The notes: generated by a model not told the origin, from the letters alone. 57,494 nt of DNA from Gammaproteobacteria bacterium (GCA_017425245.1 JAFOOX010000017.1:1-57494), one strand, 5' to 3'. Positions 18,043-28,715 are shown, numbered from the stretch's first letter. A program made the numbers and translations.

Positions 18043-19356
18043 ATGCGTTTGCGTACGCTGGTGGCCATGATGGTCGCCGCTGGATTGAACGGCCCAGTGC
18101 TGGCTGACGATCTCTGGGGTATTTATCAATCCGCGGTCAAGGCTGATCCGGTGCTGCTGCAGGCTGCCGCTGAGAAAGAGCGGGCGATGGAAGCGGTCAG
18201 CGGTACCCGGGCGCCACTGCTGCCACAGATCAATTTGGCCGCCGATTACACTCGCGTTTATTCCAGCGAGGATGTGCGCGAGAGCAAAGGCCCATCGGTT
18301 GGTATCAACCTGGTGCAGTCGATCTATGACCGTAGCAACTGGGTCACCCTGTCGCAGAGCGAAAAGAGCGCCCACTTCGCCGATCTGGGTTACAACCTGG
18401 CGCTGCAGGATCTGATGGTGCGCACCACCAGTGCCTATTTCGAAGTGCTTAAAGCCTATGACGATGTCGAGTTCGCGGTGGCCGAAAAGGCCGCCATCGC
18501 CCGTCAGCTGGAACAGACCAAACAGCGCTTTGAGGTCGGCTTGTCGGCCATCACCGATGTGCATGAGGCCCAAGCCGAATATGACCTGTCGGTGGCCAAC
18601 GAGATCACCCTGCGCAACGCGCTGGAGAGTGCCTATCAGGGGCTGCGCCAGATCACCGGTCAGGATCATCGCACGCTGAACGTGCTGGACACCAACCGCT
18701 TTGCCCCCGCCATTCCAGCGCCAACCAGAGCTACTGACTGGTACAAACTGGCCGAAGAAAGCAGCCTCGCGCTGGCCCGCGCCAAGGTGCAAACCGATAT
18801 CGCCAAAGAACAGATCGATCTGGCCCAAACCGGCCACTACCCAACGCTGGATCTGGTCGCCGGAACCAAGTACAGCGATATCGACGCGCAGATGACCGAC
18901 ACTGACGCCACCGATACCAGCATCGGCCTACAGCTAAATGTGCCGATCTACAGCGGCGGTGGTACCAGTTCGGCGGTCAAGCAGGCCCAGCACCAGTACG
19001 TGGCAGCCAGTGAAGTGCTGAACGAGACCCAGCGTTCGGTCTACCGCAACACGCTCGATTCGTTCAACACCCTGTCGGCCGCCACCAGCGCCATCCGCGC
19101 CTACGAGCAGACCGTGGTATCGCGTCAGAGTGCGCTGGATGCCACCACCGCCGGTTTTGAGGTGGGCACCCGCACCATCGTTGACGTGCTCAATTCGACC
19201 CGTGCTCTTTATGACGCCAAGCGTAACCTGTCAGGCGCGCGCTATGCCTTCGTGGTAGCGGTGTTCCGTCTGAAACTGGCCGCCGGCACCCTGACCGAGA
19301 ACGATCTGGTAGACGTTAACAAGGCGCTGATGCCGTTGCCGACCAGCGCCAGCTAA
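18043..19356 (+). CDS. tolC: TolC family outer-membrane efflux channel
   Basis: A 437-residue outer-membrane factor. A signal peptide ends near ...LNGPVLA, and the mature protein starts DDLWGIYQSAVKADP, the classic TolC N-terminus. Two homologous halves of coiled helices and beta strands follow. Conserved GIQL-like segments are present (SVGINLVQSIYD; SIGLQLNVPIYSGG), as is the second-half VGTRTIVDVLNSTRALYDAKRN. TolC trimers form the exit duct for tripartite drug pumps and type I secretion. AGGAG lies seven bases before the ATG. Divergent from nudF as in E. coli and convergent with waaA, only 7 bp apart. Confidence 0.95.
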   Translation: MRLRTLVAMMVAAGLNGPVLADDLWGIYQSAVKADPVLLQAAAEKERAMEAVSGTRAPLLPQINLAADYTRVYSSEDVRESKGPSVGINLVQSIYDRSNWVTLSQSEKSAHFADLGYNLALQDLMVRTTSAYFEVLKAYDDVEFAVAEKAAIARQLEQTKQRFEVGLSAITDVHEAQAEYDLSVANEITLRNALESAYQGLRQITGQDHRTLNVLDTNRFAPAIPAPTRATDWYKLAEESSLALARAKVQTDIAKEQIDLAQTGHYPTLDLVAGTKYSDIDAQMTDTDATDTSIGLQLNVPIYSGGGTSSAVKQAQHQYVAASEVLNETQRSVYRNTLDSFNTLSAATSAIRAYEQTVVSRQSALDATTAGFEVGTRTIVDVLNSTRALYDAKRNLSGARYAFVVAVFRLKLAAGTLTENDLVDVNKALMPLPTSAS

Positions 19357-19363
19357 ATCGCCT

Positions 19364-20641
19364 TTATTCCTGCGGCGCTGCGGGCAACCACAGCTCCAGC
19401 GCCTGCAGGCTACGCCCGAGCGCGCCACTGTTGGCCGCCACTACCGCCTTGCCCCGCTCACCCAGCTGTTGCGCCCTGTGCGGCTCAGCCAGCCACTGAT
19501 TAAATAGCTGTTCAAGATCGCTCACCCGCTGACATTGATGGGCCGCTCTGGCCGCCAGCAACAGCGTTACCGCCTCACGGAAGTTGTAAACCGACGGCCC
19601 CAGCAGCAGCGGTTTGCCCAGTGCCGCCGCCTCCAGCGGGTTCTGGCCACCGTGGTCAATAAAGGTGCCACCCACCACCACCAGATCAGCGCAGCCCTGC
19701 AGCAGCAGCAGCTCACCCATGGTGTCGCCCAGGTAGACCGCAGTTTGGCCGTCTACCGGCTGGCCGAGACTACGGCGGGCCAAGCGCATATCGCACTGAG
19801 CCACCAGCTCGGCTACGGCGTCAAAACGCTGCGGGTGACGGGGCACCAGCACCAACAGCAGTGTTGGCCACTGCTGGCGCAAGCGCTGGTGCAATTGCAG
19901 CAGCTGAGCTTCCTCATCGTCATGGGTGCTGGCCGCCAACCATACCGGACGCTCACCCCAGCTGTGGCGCAGGTTGGCCGCCCGCGCCAGCAGTCCATCG
20001 TCGATGGTCAGATCAAATTTGAGATTGCCGACCTGCTGCAAGGCTTCCGGCCGTACGCCAAGGGTATGCAGCCGGCGGCTCACCGCCCGGCTCTGGGTCA
20101 GCACCAGTGACAGGCTGGCCAGCGCCGGTGCCAGCAGCGGCTTGAGCCGGCCATAACCGCGGGCCGAGCGGGCCGACATGCGAGCGTTGACCAAACCACA
20201 AGGGATGCCGATGGCCGCCAACTGCAGCAGCAGCTCGGGCCACAGCTCCATCTCGGTCAGCAGGCAGCTACGCGGGTGGTGGCGGGCGATAAAACGGGCG
20301 ACCACCCACGGTTGGTCGAGTGGTTGAAAGCGGTGGTGCAGACCATCGATGGCCAGCGCAGCCACCCGCTCTGCACCGGTGGCACTGGTGGTAGTGACCA
20401 GCAATGGCAGCTGGGGCCAGCGCTGGCGCATGGCCCGCAGCAACGGCAACAGGGCATTGACCTCGCCAACACTGGCCGCATGCAACCACAACGGGCGGCC
20501 GGCGACCGCCGTGCCACCACCCAGATACTCGCCCAGTCGCCGGCCAACCTTGGGCACCCCAGCACGCGGCCAGCTGAACCATAGCAGCACCAGTGGCAAC
20601 AGCAGGGTGACAAGCAGCCGGTAACCCCAGCGCCACAGCAT
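19364..20641 (-). CDS. waaA: 3-deoxy-D-manno-octulosonic acid (Kdo) transferase
   Basis: A 425-residue GT30 glycosyltransferase that adds Kdo to lipid IVA on the cytoplasmic face of the inner membrane. One N-terminal membrane anchor (LLVTLLLPLVLLWF) is followed by LWLHAASVGEVNALLPL, with the putative catalytic Glu, then VTTTSATGAERV and LTEMELWPELL. Late in the protein, GGTFIDHGGQNPLE is the typical CMP-Kdo binding loop. It lies 10 bp downstream of hldE on the same strand, so inner-core genes are grouped. Confidence 0.95.
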   Translation of the reverse strand: MLWRWGYRLLVTLLLPLVLLWFSWPRAGVPKVGRRLGEYLGGGTAVAGRPLWLHAASVGEVNALLPLLRAMRQRWPQLPLLVTTTSATGAERVAALAIDGLHHRFQPLDQPWVVARFIARHHPRSCLLTEMELWPELLLQLAAIGIPCGLVNARMSARSARGYGRLKPLLAPALASLSLVLTQSRAVSRRLHTLGVRPEALQQVGNLKFDLTIDDGLLARAANLRHSWGERPVWLAASTHDDEEAQLLQLHQRLRQQWPTLLLVLVPRHPQRFDAVAELVAQCDMRLARRSLGQPVDGQTAVYLGDTMGELLLLQGCADLVVVGGTFIDHGGQNPLEAAALGKPLLLGPSVYNFREAVTLLLAARAAHQCQRVSDLEQLFNQWLAEPHRAQQLGERGKAVVAANSGALGRSLQALELWLPAAPQE

Positions 20642-20650
20642 CAGCTGCCC

Positions 20651-22075
20651 TTACTGGCGACGAATGGCGTTGATGATCTCGGTGGTGGAACAGCCATCGA
20701 GGAAATGCAGCACCCGCACCTCGCCGCCGTTGGCCCACACCGCATCGGCCCCGGCAATCTGGTCGGGCTGGTAATCACCGCCTTTGACCAGCATGTCCGG
20801 CAGCACCCGGCCAATCAGCCGGGCCGGGGTGTCTTCGCCAAAGGGCACCACCCAGTCGACGGCCTGCAACCCGGCCAGCACGCTCATGCGCCGATCCACC
20901 GGATTAACCGGACGACCATCGCCCTTGAGGCGGCGCACCGAATCATCATCGTTGACCGCCACAATCAGCCGGTCCCCCAGCTTGCGTGCTTCCGTTAGAT
21001 AGGCGACATGGCCAGCATGCAGGATGTCGAAACAGCCGTTGGTCATCACCACCTTTTCGCCGCGGGCCTTGGCCATGGTCACCGCCAGCAGCAGCTGCTC
21101 CTCGCCCACCACACCAAAGCCGCTCTCCAGCGCCCCGCCCACGGCGGCAGCCAGCTCCAGCGGCGATACGGTCGAGGTGCCGAGTTTGGCCACCACCACG
21201 CCGGCGGCGGCATTGGCCAGGGCACAAGCGACTGGCAGCGTGCTACCGGCGGCCAGCGAAGCAGCCAGGGTGGCAATGACAGTGTCACCGGCACCGGTGA
21301 CGTCAAAGACTTCTCGGGCGCGGGTGGGCTGATGGAACTCACCACCATCACGGGTGAGCAGGGTCATGCCATGCTCGCCACGGGTCACCAGCAGCGCATC
21401 GAGGCGGAGTTTCTCGCGCAGGGCATGGCCCTTGGCGGCCAGCTCCGCATCATCACGGCAGCGGCCCACCACCGCTTCAAACTCACCCATGTTGGGGGTG
21501 AGCAGGGTGGCACCGCTGTATTTGTCGAACTCTTTGCCTTTGGGGTCGACCAGCACCGCGATGCCCCGCTCACGGGCGGCGTGGATCAAGCCCCGCACCC
21601 CGGCCAAAGTGCCCTTGTCGTAATCGGAGACCACCACCACGCTGATGCCATCGAGCAGCCCCTCAAAGCGATCCTGCAGCGGCTGGGGATCAGCGTCATG
21701 GAATGACTCTTCAAAGTCGAGGCGTAGCAGCTGCTGATGGCTGGCCAGCACCCGCAATTTGGTGATGGTGGGCAGGGTCGGATGGCGTTCCAGCGCCGTG
21801 GTCACCTTGAGACCGCGCAGCGAGGCTTCGAGGGCATTGGCCGCTTCGTCATCACCAACCAGTCCAAGCAAGATCGCGTGGCCACCGAGCGAGGCGATAT
21901 TGAGGGCCACGTTGGCGGCGCCGCCGGCCCGTTGTTCCTGCAGCTCCACCTTGACCACCGGCACCGGAGCCTCGGGCGAGATGCGCCGCGCCGGCCCATG
22001 CCAGTAGCGATCCAGCATCACGTCACCAACGACGAGAACACGGGCACGGTTGTAGTCAGGCAGCGCTAAGGTCAT
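20651..22075 (-). CDS. hldE: Bifunctional heptose-7-phosphate kinase / heptose-1-phosphate adenylyltransferase
   Basis: A 474-residue two-domain enzyme for ADP-glycero-manno-heptose, the precursor of LPS inner-core heptose. The N-terminal PfkB-type kinase (about 1-315) has [16 protein letters not shown] and the ATP/catalytic [14 protein letters not shown]. The C-terminal nucleotidyltransferase (about 340-474) has [16 protein letters not shown] and [14 protein letters not shown]. The fused form is typical of gammaproteobacteria. Divergent from lpxL, about 100 bp away, and upstream of waaA. Confidence 0.96.
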   Translation of the reverse strand: MTLALPDYNRARVLVVGDVMLDRYWHGPARRISPEAPVPVVKVELQEQRAGGAANVALNIASLGGHAILLGLVGDDEAANALEASLRGLKVTTALERHPTLPTITKLRVLASHQQLLRLDFEESFHDADPQPLQDRFEGLLDGISVVVVSDYDKGTLAGVRGLIHAARERGIAVLVDPKGKEFDKYSGATLLTPNMGEFEAVVGRCRDDAELAAKGHALREKLRLDALLVTRGEHGMTLLTRDGGEFHQPTRAREVFDVTGAGDTVIATLAASLAAGSTLPVACALANAAAGVVVAKLGTSTVSPLELAAAVGGALESGFGVVGEEQLLLAVTMAKARGEKVVMTNGCFDILHAGHVAYLTEARKLGDRLIVAVNDDDSVRRLKGDGRPVNPVDRRMSVLAGLQAVDWVVPFGEDTPARLIGRVLPDMLVKGGDYQPDQIAGADAVWANGGEVRVLHFLDGCSTTEIINAIRRQ

Positions 22076-22174
22076 GGCTCACCATTAGGTTTTGGAGAAG
22101 ACCGCGCTATTCTAGTCGGGCTGACCGGCGCTGACCATGACCGCGCCCGTCCCCAGCCTGTATCAGGAGATGTC

Positions 22175-23107
22175 GTGTCGATTGCCAAGCCCCGCCTCAC
22201 CACCGCCCACTTTGCCCCCCGTTACTGGCCCCACTGGCTGGGCACCGCCCTGCTATGGCTGACCGTGCAGCTGCTGCCCTTTGCCGTGTTGCTGTGGCTG
22301 GGCCGGGCGATTGGCTGGCTGTTGCCGGTGGTGGCTCGCGAACGGGTGACGATCGCCCGCCGCAATCTGGAGCTGTGCTTTCCTGAGCAGCACCCCGACG
22401 AACGCGAAGCCTGGCTGCGCGACCACTACGCCAACACCGGCATCGCCCTGTTTGAAACTGGCATGGCCTGGTGGTGGCCCGAGTGGCGGCTGCGCCGGGT
22501 GATGCAGATTCAGGGGTTGGAACATCTGCAGGCGGCGGAGAACGAAGGGCGCGGCATCATTTTACTCGCCTTCCATTTCCTGACGTTGGAGGTGGGCGCG
22601 ACAATCTTCGCCCTCGATCACCCTGGCGTCGGCTTTTATCGCCCCAACAAAAATCCGGTGATCGAATGGTTGCAGTTCCACGGCCGCACCCGTGGCCGCG
22701 CCAGCCTGATCGCCAAGAACGACATCCGCGAAGCGGTGCGCGCCGTCAAGGCCGGTCAGCGGCTGTGGTACGCGCCCGATCAGGACTACGGCCGCCGTTC
22801 ATCGATCTTCGTGCCCTTCTTTGCCGTGCCCGACTGTCCCACCGTCACCGCCACATCGGCACTGGCGAAACTCTCGGGCGCCGCCATAATTCCCTTTATC
22901 CAGCGCCGGCTGCCCGGTGCCCAGGGCTATGTGCTGGAGCTGAAACCGGCCCTGAGCGACTTTCCCTCAGGTGATCAGGCGGCGGACGCGTGGCGCATCA
23001 ACGCCCTGCTGGAGCAGGAGATCCTGCGCCAGCCCAGCCACTACATGTGGCTGCATCGGCGTTTCAAGACCCGCCCCGATCCACAGTTGCCTTCTTATTA
23101 TCAGTAA
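22175..23107 (+). CDS. lpxL: Lipid A biosynthesis lauroyl acyltransferase
   Basis: A 310-residue inner-membrane acyltransferase (HtrB/LpxL/LpxM family) that adds a secondary acyl chain to Kdo2-lipid IVA. One N-terminal membrane helix lies near 24-48. The catalytic H(X)4(D/E) motif is HFLTLE (near 131), followed by GFYRPNKNPVIEW and the conserved LWYAPDQDYGRRSSIFVPFF. The start is GTG at 22175 with AGGAG just upstream. LpxL rather than LpxM is preferred from the YAPDQDYG context; the actual acyl chain is unknown. Confidence 0.9.
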   Translation: MSIAKPRLTTAHFAPRYWPHWLGTALLWLTVQLLPFAVLLWLGRAIGWLLPVVARERVTIARRNLELCFPEQHPDEREAWLRDHYANTGIALFETGMAWWWPEWRLRRVMQIQGLEHLQAAENEGRGIILLAFHFLTLEVGATIFALDHPGVGFYRPNKNPVIEWLQFHGRTRGRASLIAKNDIREAVRAVKAGQRLWYAPDQDYGRRSSIFVPFFAVPDCPTVTATSALAKLSGAAIIPFIQRRLPGAQGYVLELKPALSDFPSGDQAADAWRINALLEQEILRQPSHYMWLHRRFKTRPDPQLPSYYQ

Positions 23108-23182
23108 CGATCCGATCACAAGCGGTTAGCGTACCACTGCTATCCTTAGGACTTATTTTCAGCGACAGGGAGTTGCCAGAGC

Positions 23183-25756
23183 ATGCGTCACGGCCTTTGG
23201 GGAGAGACACTCACCAACGTGTTGCGCGCCCGCTCGCTCAGCAGCTGGCTGGCCGAGGTGATGGCCGTACTCTCACCATTAGCCCAGCCTCAACGCTTGG
23301 TGGTCGTGCAGTGGCAGCAACACCAACCGCTGATCTATGGCGACCACGATGGCGCCAACTGCACCTTGATCATCGATCAGCCGCCGCGTCAGCTCTCACC
23401 GCCCTTGCCACTGCAGGAGATCATGCCGCTGGCCGATACTGGCGAACCCCAGGTGATCAGGCTTGAATCCTGTGGCCGCCAATGTCTGGTTGTTCCGCTG
23501 ACCCTAAGCGCAGATGCGCCAACCGTGTTGTGCATCTGCCTGCCCCAGGACGCATCACCCGAACTGCTGGCTCTGCTGATTCATGTGCAGCGACCACTGT
23601 CTGATACCTTCGCGCTGATGGTAGAGCTAGAGCGGTTACAGCAACTTCGTCAGCAGTCGGCCGGCCCAACGCGGCTGATCGATCTGCAGCCACTGATCGA
23701 CAACGCCCCGGCGCTTATCGCCGTCAAAGATCTGAGCGGCAACATGCTGCTCGTCAACCGCCGCTTTGAGCAGCTCAAGGCCCCCGCCCCCGACCAGATG
23801 GTCGGGGCCAATCTGTTCAAGCTGTTTGCCAAGGAGCGCGCTTCTGTCTACTGGCACAACGATCTGGAAGTGCTGCGTCAACGCCGGGCGCTGGAGTTTG
23901 AAGAGGATATCGAGCATGTCGACGGCTCAATCCACACCTACCTGTCGATGAAGTTTCCGCTGTTCGACAACAGCGGCGAGATCTGGGCCTTGGGGACGGT
24001 GTCGTTTGATATCACCAGCCGCAAGCAGGCCGAACAGCAGCTGCGCGAGAGCGAGCAACGGCTGCGCGTGCTGCTGCGTCACGCTCCCGACGCCATCCTG
24101 ATTTTCGATGTTGACCAGCAGCGCTATATCGATGCCAACCGCACTGCCGAGCGGCTGTTCGGACTGTCGCGGGACGCCCTGCTGGCCCTTGGCCCAGTGG
24201 CCCTGTCGCCACCAGTACAGGCAGACGGCAAAGAGTCTCAGCAACAGCGTCAGCGCTTTATCGACCAGACACTCAAGGGCGAGGCGCCGCGCTGCGAGTG
24301 GCAGTATCGCCATGCCGATGGCCATCTGATCAGCTGTGAAACCGCTTTTGTCACCCTGCCGATGGGGCGCAGGCGCATTGTGCGCGAGAGCCTGATCGAC
24401 GTTAGCAGCTACAAGTGTGCCGAACAGCAACTGCGTGAACAGGAGAAACGGCTCGCCCATCTGGCTCACCATGACCACCTCACCGGTTTACCCAATCGCC
24501 TACTGCTACAGGACCGCCTCAACCATTCGCTGGCCGTGGCTCGCCGCCATGGTAACCGGGTGGGGCTGATGTTATTTGATCTCGACAAATTCAAAGATAT
24601 CAACGACACCTTCGGCCATGACGTTGGCGATCAATATCTGGTCGCCATCGCCAAGCGCCTGCGCCACAGCCTGCGCGCCATGGACACCGCAGCACGCATC
24701 GGCGGCGATGAGTTTGTGGTCACGGTTGAGTCATTCTCGATGGTTGAGGATCTAGCTCGCATTGCCCAAAAATTGCTGGAGCTGATCAGTGAGACGCTGC
24801 AGCTGGCTGGCCAGGATTTCAACCCGGCGCTGTCGATTGGCATCAGCGTCTTCCCAGACGATGCCAGCGACGCCGAAACCCTGCTCAAACATGCCGACAT
24901 TGCCATGTATCGGGCCAAAGAGGCCGGTGGTCACCAATTTCGTCTCTACACCGGCCTGCTCGGCCAGCACCATCGTTACAGTGCCCAGCTGGAACACCAC
25001 CTACATCAAGCCGTAGCCCTTCAGCAGCTATCATTGGTCTATCAGCCCGTGGTCGAACTGGTAAGTGGTCGAGTCACCAGCATGGAGGCGCAGCTACGCT
25101 GGCACCACCCCCAGCGCGGCCAGCTTTACCCGCACGAGTTTCTACCGCTGGCTGAAGACAACGGCACCATCTGGGAGATCGACCGCTGGGTCGTACGCCA
25201 GCTGCACAGCCAGTGGCTGCAATGGCGTAACGGTGATGCCCCGTTGCCCCGCCTGTCACTCAACCTCAGCACCCACCAGAGCCTGCAACGTCAGACCCTA
25301 CGCCTGCTTGATGATCTGCTGGCCGAACAGCCGGAGTTTGCCCAGGTGCTGGATCTGGAGATGGGAGAACAGCTGCTGCTCGATGGCAGCGACGAAACCG
25401 AACGGCTGCTGCGCCAGCTGGCGGCGCGTGGTGTCAGCCTGACAATCGATGAGTTCGGCTGTGGTTGCATGTCATTGCTGCGGCTACAGCAGCTGCCGGT
25501 CAGCCGGCTCAAGATCAGTACCGTGCTGATTGGCCGTCTGCCTTCTGGACGTTCAGAAACGGCGATGGTCTGCGGCCTGTTGGCCATGGCCCGTCAACTC
25601 GGGCTCAAAACCGTGGCCAAAGGGGTGGAGCGGGAGGAGCAGCAGCAGTTCCTGTTGGCTCAGGGTTGTGACGAGATGCAGGGCAACCTGCTAACCAAGG
25701 CCCTGCTGCCCGGCGACTGTGGCCGCTGGTTGACGCCAGCGGCCCCTCTTCACTGA
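23183..25756 (+). CDS. PAS-PAS-GGDEF-EAL protein with degenerate EAL
   Basis: An 857-residue, apparently soluble protein: an N-terminal unrecognised region (1-165), two PAS domains (about 170-285 and 290-415), a GGDEF domain with intact ARIGGDEFVV (near 509), and an EAL-like domain. The EAL signature reads MEAQLRW (EAQ for EAL). The DDFG motif is IDEFGCG, and the lysine loop is LKISTVLI where LKID is usual. Several metal-binding residues are thus altered, so phosphodiesterase activity is unlikely and the module may sense c-di-GMP. Cyclase activity remains plausible. Converges on glnE with 15 bp between stops. Confidence 0.85.
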   Translation: MRHGLWGETLTNVLRARSLSSWLAEVMAVLSPLAQPQRLVVVQWQQHQPLIYGDHDGANCTLIIDQPPRQLSPPLPLQEIMPLADTGEPQVIRLESCGRQCLVVPLTLSADAPTVLCICLPQDASPELLALLIHVQRPLSDTFALMVELERLQQLRQQSAGPTRLIDLQPLIDNAPALIAVKDLSGNMLLVNRRFEQLKAPAPDQMVGANLFKLFAKERASVYWHNDLEVLRQRRALEFEEDIEHVDGSIHTYLSMKFPLFDNSGEIWALGTVSFDITSRKQAEQQLRESEQRLRVLLRHAPDAILIFDVDQQRYIDANRTAERLFGLSRDALLALGPVALSPPVQADGKESQQQRQRFIDQTLKGEAPRCEWQYRHADGHLISCETAFVTLPMGRRRIVRESLIDVSSYKCAEQQLREQEKRLAHLAHHDHLTGLPNRLLLQDRLNHSLAVARRHGNRVGLMLFDLDKFKDINDTFGHDVGDQYLVAIAKRLRHSLRAMDTAARIGGDEFVVTVESFSMVEDLARIAQKLLELISETLQLAGQDFNPALSIGISVFPDDASDAETLLKHADIAMYRAKEAGGHQFRLYTGLLGQHHRYSAQLEHHLHQAVALQQLSLVYQPVVELVSGRVTSMEAQLRWHHPQRGQLYPHEFLPLAEDNGTIWEIDRWVVRQLHSQWLQWRNGDAPLPRLSLNLSTHQSLQRQTLRLLDDLLAEQPEFAQVLDLEMGEQLLLDGSDETERLLRQLAARGVSLTIDEFGCGCMSLLRLQQLPVSRLKISTVLIGRLPSGRSETAMVCGLLAMARQLGLKTVAKGVEREEQQQFLLAQGCDEMQGNLLTKALLPGDCGRWLTPAAPLH

Positions 25757-25771
25757 GTGAACATCGCGCAC

Positions 25772-28672
25772 TCAGGAACGAATGACGTTGCCGCTCACCT
25801 CAACCGGCTGGAAGTCGGCTGCCAGGTAATCGGGTAGCCAGCGCAACCACAGTTCAGCCACCGCGGCCCGCTCCTCAACCATCTGCTCAACATCGATCAG
25901 ATTGGCGTCGCCCTGCAGCGCCAGCCGATGGGTGTGGTTGCGCAGCGCCAGATAGGCACGGGTAATGGCCTGACCATCACTGGCCGACATCAGCCCGGCT
26001 GCCACCATCTGCTCGAAGATACGCACGTTGTCGGACCACAGGGCCAAGTTCGGGTGCTTAGCGGCATGGGCCAGCACCAGGTATTGGGCCAGAAATTCGA
26101 TATCGACAATGCCACCGCGATCCTGCTTCAGATCGAAGCTGGCGCTGCTGCCTTTGGACAGGTGGCGCTGCATCTTCAGCCGCATCGAGGCTACGGCAGC
26201 GGCCAGGGCCGATTGCGGCCGGGGCAGGCAGAGCACCTGCTGACGGATCGCCTCAAACTGCTGCTGCAACTCGGCATCGCCATAGACCAGCCTCGCCCGC
26301 ACCAGCGCCTGATGCTCCCAGGTCCAGGCGTCCTCGCTCAGGTACTGGCCGTAACGAGCCAGCGGCGACACCAGCAGCCCGGACTCACCCGATGGCCGCA
26401 AGCGCATATCCACCTCATACAGCTGGCCACTGACGGTACGGGTGGTAAACAGGTGCATCAAGCGTTGAGCCAGACGGATATAGAACTGCTGGTTGTCGAT
26501 CTGCTTGGGGCCATCCTCGGTGTCACACGGCGGGCAGTTGTGCAGCAGCACCAGATCCAGATCCGAGCCATAGCCCAATTCGATACCGCCCAGTTTGCCG
26601 TAAGCGATCACGGCAAAACCATAGGCGTCGACCGCCAGTCCTGACGGCCGGCCGTAGCGTTCCACCGTCTGCTGCCAGGCCAGCCGCACTCCCTCATGGA
26701 TCAGAGCCTCAGCCAGCCAGGTCAGATGGTCACTGATCTTCATCAGCGGCAGGGCGCCGGCCACGTCACAGGCAGCAATACGCAGCAGCGCCGTCTGCTT
26801 GAACAGGCGCAGCGCCTCCATCACCTGCTCCAGATCGCTCTCATCAACCCGCAGCAGATACTCACGCAGCGCCGGCCCATAGCTGGAGAGCGCCGGCGGC
26901 GCATAGAGCTGGGCCGGGTCGATCAGTTCGTCAAGCAGCAGCGGATGGCGGGCGATCTGCTCGGCCAGCCACGGGCTGGCCGAGCACAGCCGGCACAGCT
27001 GCTGGATCACCCCAGGGTTTTCGGCCATCAGCTCCAGATAGGCGGTACGGCTGACCACCTTGACCAGCACCCGCTCCAGCCGCTCCAGCAGCCGGGCCGG
27101 TTCGCCGTAGGCAGGCAGATGGGTGAGCAGGCGCGGCATCAGCCGATCCAGCGCCTCGCGGCCGCGATTGCCGATAGGCCGGCGCAGCACGGTCTCACGC
27201 AGCGACAGCAGCCGGTTGGCCAACATCAGGGCCCCTTCGCCTTCCACCCCGCACTGCTGCCACAGTTCAGCCGACACTGCGGGCGGCAGGTCAGCCCCCC
27301 ACAGGTCGATAAAGGTGCCCGCCACCTCATCTTCGCTTTCGCTCTCCTCGCCGATGACGGCGATGAACTGGCGATGAACGATGGCCATCACCTCATCCAG
27401 CGCCTGGCGGTAATGGGGGTAGCTCTCAAAACCCATGGCAAAAGCCAGCCGCGCCTCGTCGAGGGGGTTGTCGGGCAGGCTCTGGGTCTGGTTGTCGCCG
27501 ATCTGCTGCAGCACATGCTCACTACGACGCAGGAACAGATAGGCCTGACGCAGTTCGCCAGCGGCGATATGGTCAAACAGCCCGGCGGCTTCCAGCCGGG
27601 TCAGGGTCTGCAGCAAGTTTCGGCACTGCAGCTTGGGATCGCGGCCACCACGGATCAGCTGGTGGACCTGGGCGATAAACTCGATTTCACGAATGCCGCC
27701 GGCACCCAGCTTGATGTTGTCGGCCATGTCGCGGCGCCGCACCTCGCGGGCGATCATCGCCTTCATATCACGCAACGCCTTGATCGCCCCGAAATCGAGG
27801 TAACGGCGATAGACGAAGGGCCGCACCATGGTTTCCAGTTCCTGGTGGTAGCGGCTTCTGGGGCCGAGCAGACGACCCTTGATCATGGCGTAGCGTTCCC
27901 AGTCTCGCCCCTGCTCCTGATAGTAATCCTCCAGCATGGCGAAGGTCACCACCAGCGGCCCACTGGCGCCAAAGGGGCGCAGACGCATGTCGACGCGATA
28001 AACAAATCCCTCACCGGTACGCTGATCGAGGATCTGGATCAGCCGTTGCCCGAGACGCGAGAAGAACTCCTGGTTGTCATAGCTGCGTCGGCCACCATCG
28101 GTCTCACCCCGTTCGGGATAGACAAAGATCAGGTCAACGTCAGAGGAAAAGTTGAGTTCGTCGCCGCCGAGCTTGCCCATGCCGATCACCAGCAACGGCT
28201 GGGGTTCGCCATCGGGGCTGCGCGGCGTGCCCATCACCGCAGCCTGCTGGTGATAGAGCCACTCGGCGGCCCCCATGATCAGCGCCTCCGCCAGCGCACT
28301 GATGGCAGCCAACCCGTGCTCCACCGACCACAGCCCGAGCAGATCATGAACAGCAATGGTCAGCCCCTGTTGACGGCGAAAACGGCGCAACAGGACACCG
28401 GCTGCGCCATCATCGGTACAGCCGACCAGCAGACGGTGCACCGCATCGGCCCAGGCGGCCGGATCGGGGGCCGCGCCCATCAGTGCGTTGTAGAGCCAGT
28501 CAGGGTGGTGCAGGCTGTTGTCACAAACAAAATCAGACAAGGCCAGCACGGTGGCGGCCTGGCGTTGCTGCTCGGGCGACCATTGACCGGCGCCAGGGTG
28601 GCGTTCACACAGATCAGCCCAGCGACTGCTGGCCAGCGGGGCGAGGCTATCGGGCAGGTTCTCGTCTCTCAT
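25772..28672 (-). CDS. glnE: Glutamine synthetase adenylyltransferase / deadenylylase
   Basis: A 966-residue bifunctional regulator that adds AMP to, or removes it from, glutamine synthetase in response to PII and glutamine (E. coli GlnE has 946). There are two nucleotidyltransferase domains: the N-terminal deadenylylase with GMGKLGGDELNFSSDVDLIF and the C-terminal adenylylase with AYGKLGGIELGYGSDLDLVL, each followed by a helical domain. The long upstream open frame reaches 28825, but MRDENLPDSLAPL at 28672 has GGAGAGG just upstream and fits the family N-terminus. It lies 43 bp downstream of the CYTH-CHAD gene. Confidence 0.95.
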   Translation of the reverse strand: MRDENLPDSLAPLASSRWADLCERHPGAGQWSPEQQRQAATVLALSDFVCDNSLHHPDWLYNALMGAAPDPAAWADAVHRLLVGCTDDGAAGVLLRRFRRQQGLTIAVHDLLGLWSVEHGLAAISALAEALIMGAAEWLYHQQAAVMGTPRSPDGEPQPLLVIGMGKLGGDELNFSSDVDLIFVYPERGETDGGRRSYDNQEFFSRLGQRLIQILDQRTGEGFVYRVDMRLRPFGASGPLVVTFAMLEDYYQEQGRDWERYAMIKGRLLGPRSRYHQELETMVRPFVYRRYLDFGAIKALRDMKAMIAREVRRRDMADNIKLGAGGIREIEFIAQVHQLIRGGRDPKLQCRNLLQTLTRLEAAGLFDHIAAGELRQAYLFLRRSEHVLQQIGDNQTQSLPDNPLDEARLAFAMGFESYPHYRQALDEVMAIVHRQFIAVIGEESESEDEVAGTFIDLWGADLPPAVSAELWQQCGVEGEGALMLANRLLSLRETVLRRPIGNRGREALDRLMPRLLTHLPAYGEPARLLERLERVLVKVVSRTAYLELMAENPGVIQQLCRLCSASPWLAEQIARHPLLLDELIDPAQLYAPPALSSYGPALREYLLRVDESDLEQVMEALRLFKQTALLRIAACDVAGALPLMKISDHLTWLAEALIHEGVRLAWQQTVERYGRPSGLAVDAYGFAVIAYGKLGGIELGYGSDLDLVLLHNCPPCDTEDGPKQIDNQQFYIRLAQRLMHLFTTRTVSGQLYEVDMRLRPSGESGLLVSPLARYGQYLSEDAWTWEHQALVRARLVYGDAELQQQFEAIRQQVLCLPRPQSALAAAVASMRLKMQRHLSKGSSASFDLKQDRGGIVDIEFLAQYLVLAHAAKHPNLALWSDNVRIFEQMVAAGLMSASDGQAITRAYLALRNHTHRLALQGDANLIDVEQMVEERAAVAELWLRWLPDYLAADFQPVEVSGNVIRS

Positions 28673-28715
28673 CAACCTCTCCGGCGGTACATCGGCTCCA
28701 CCGCCGGAGCGCACA

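Noticed and set aside
17875..18837. Long upstream extension of the nudF frame
   Set aside because: It is antisense to tolC and lacks any family similarity; nudF starts at 17874 with a good ribosome site.
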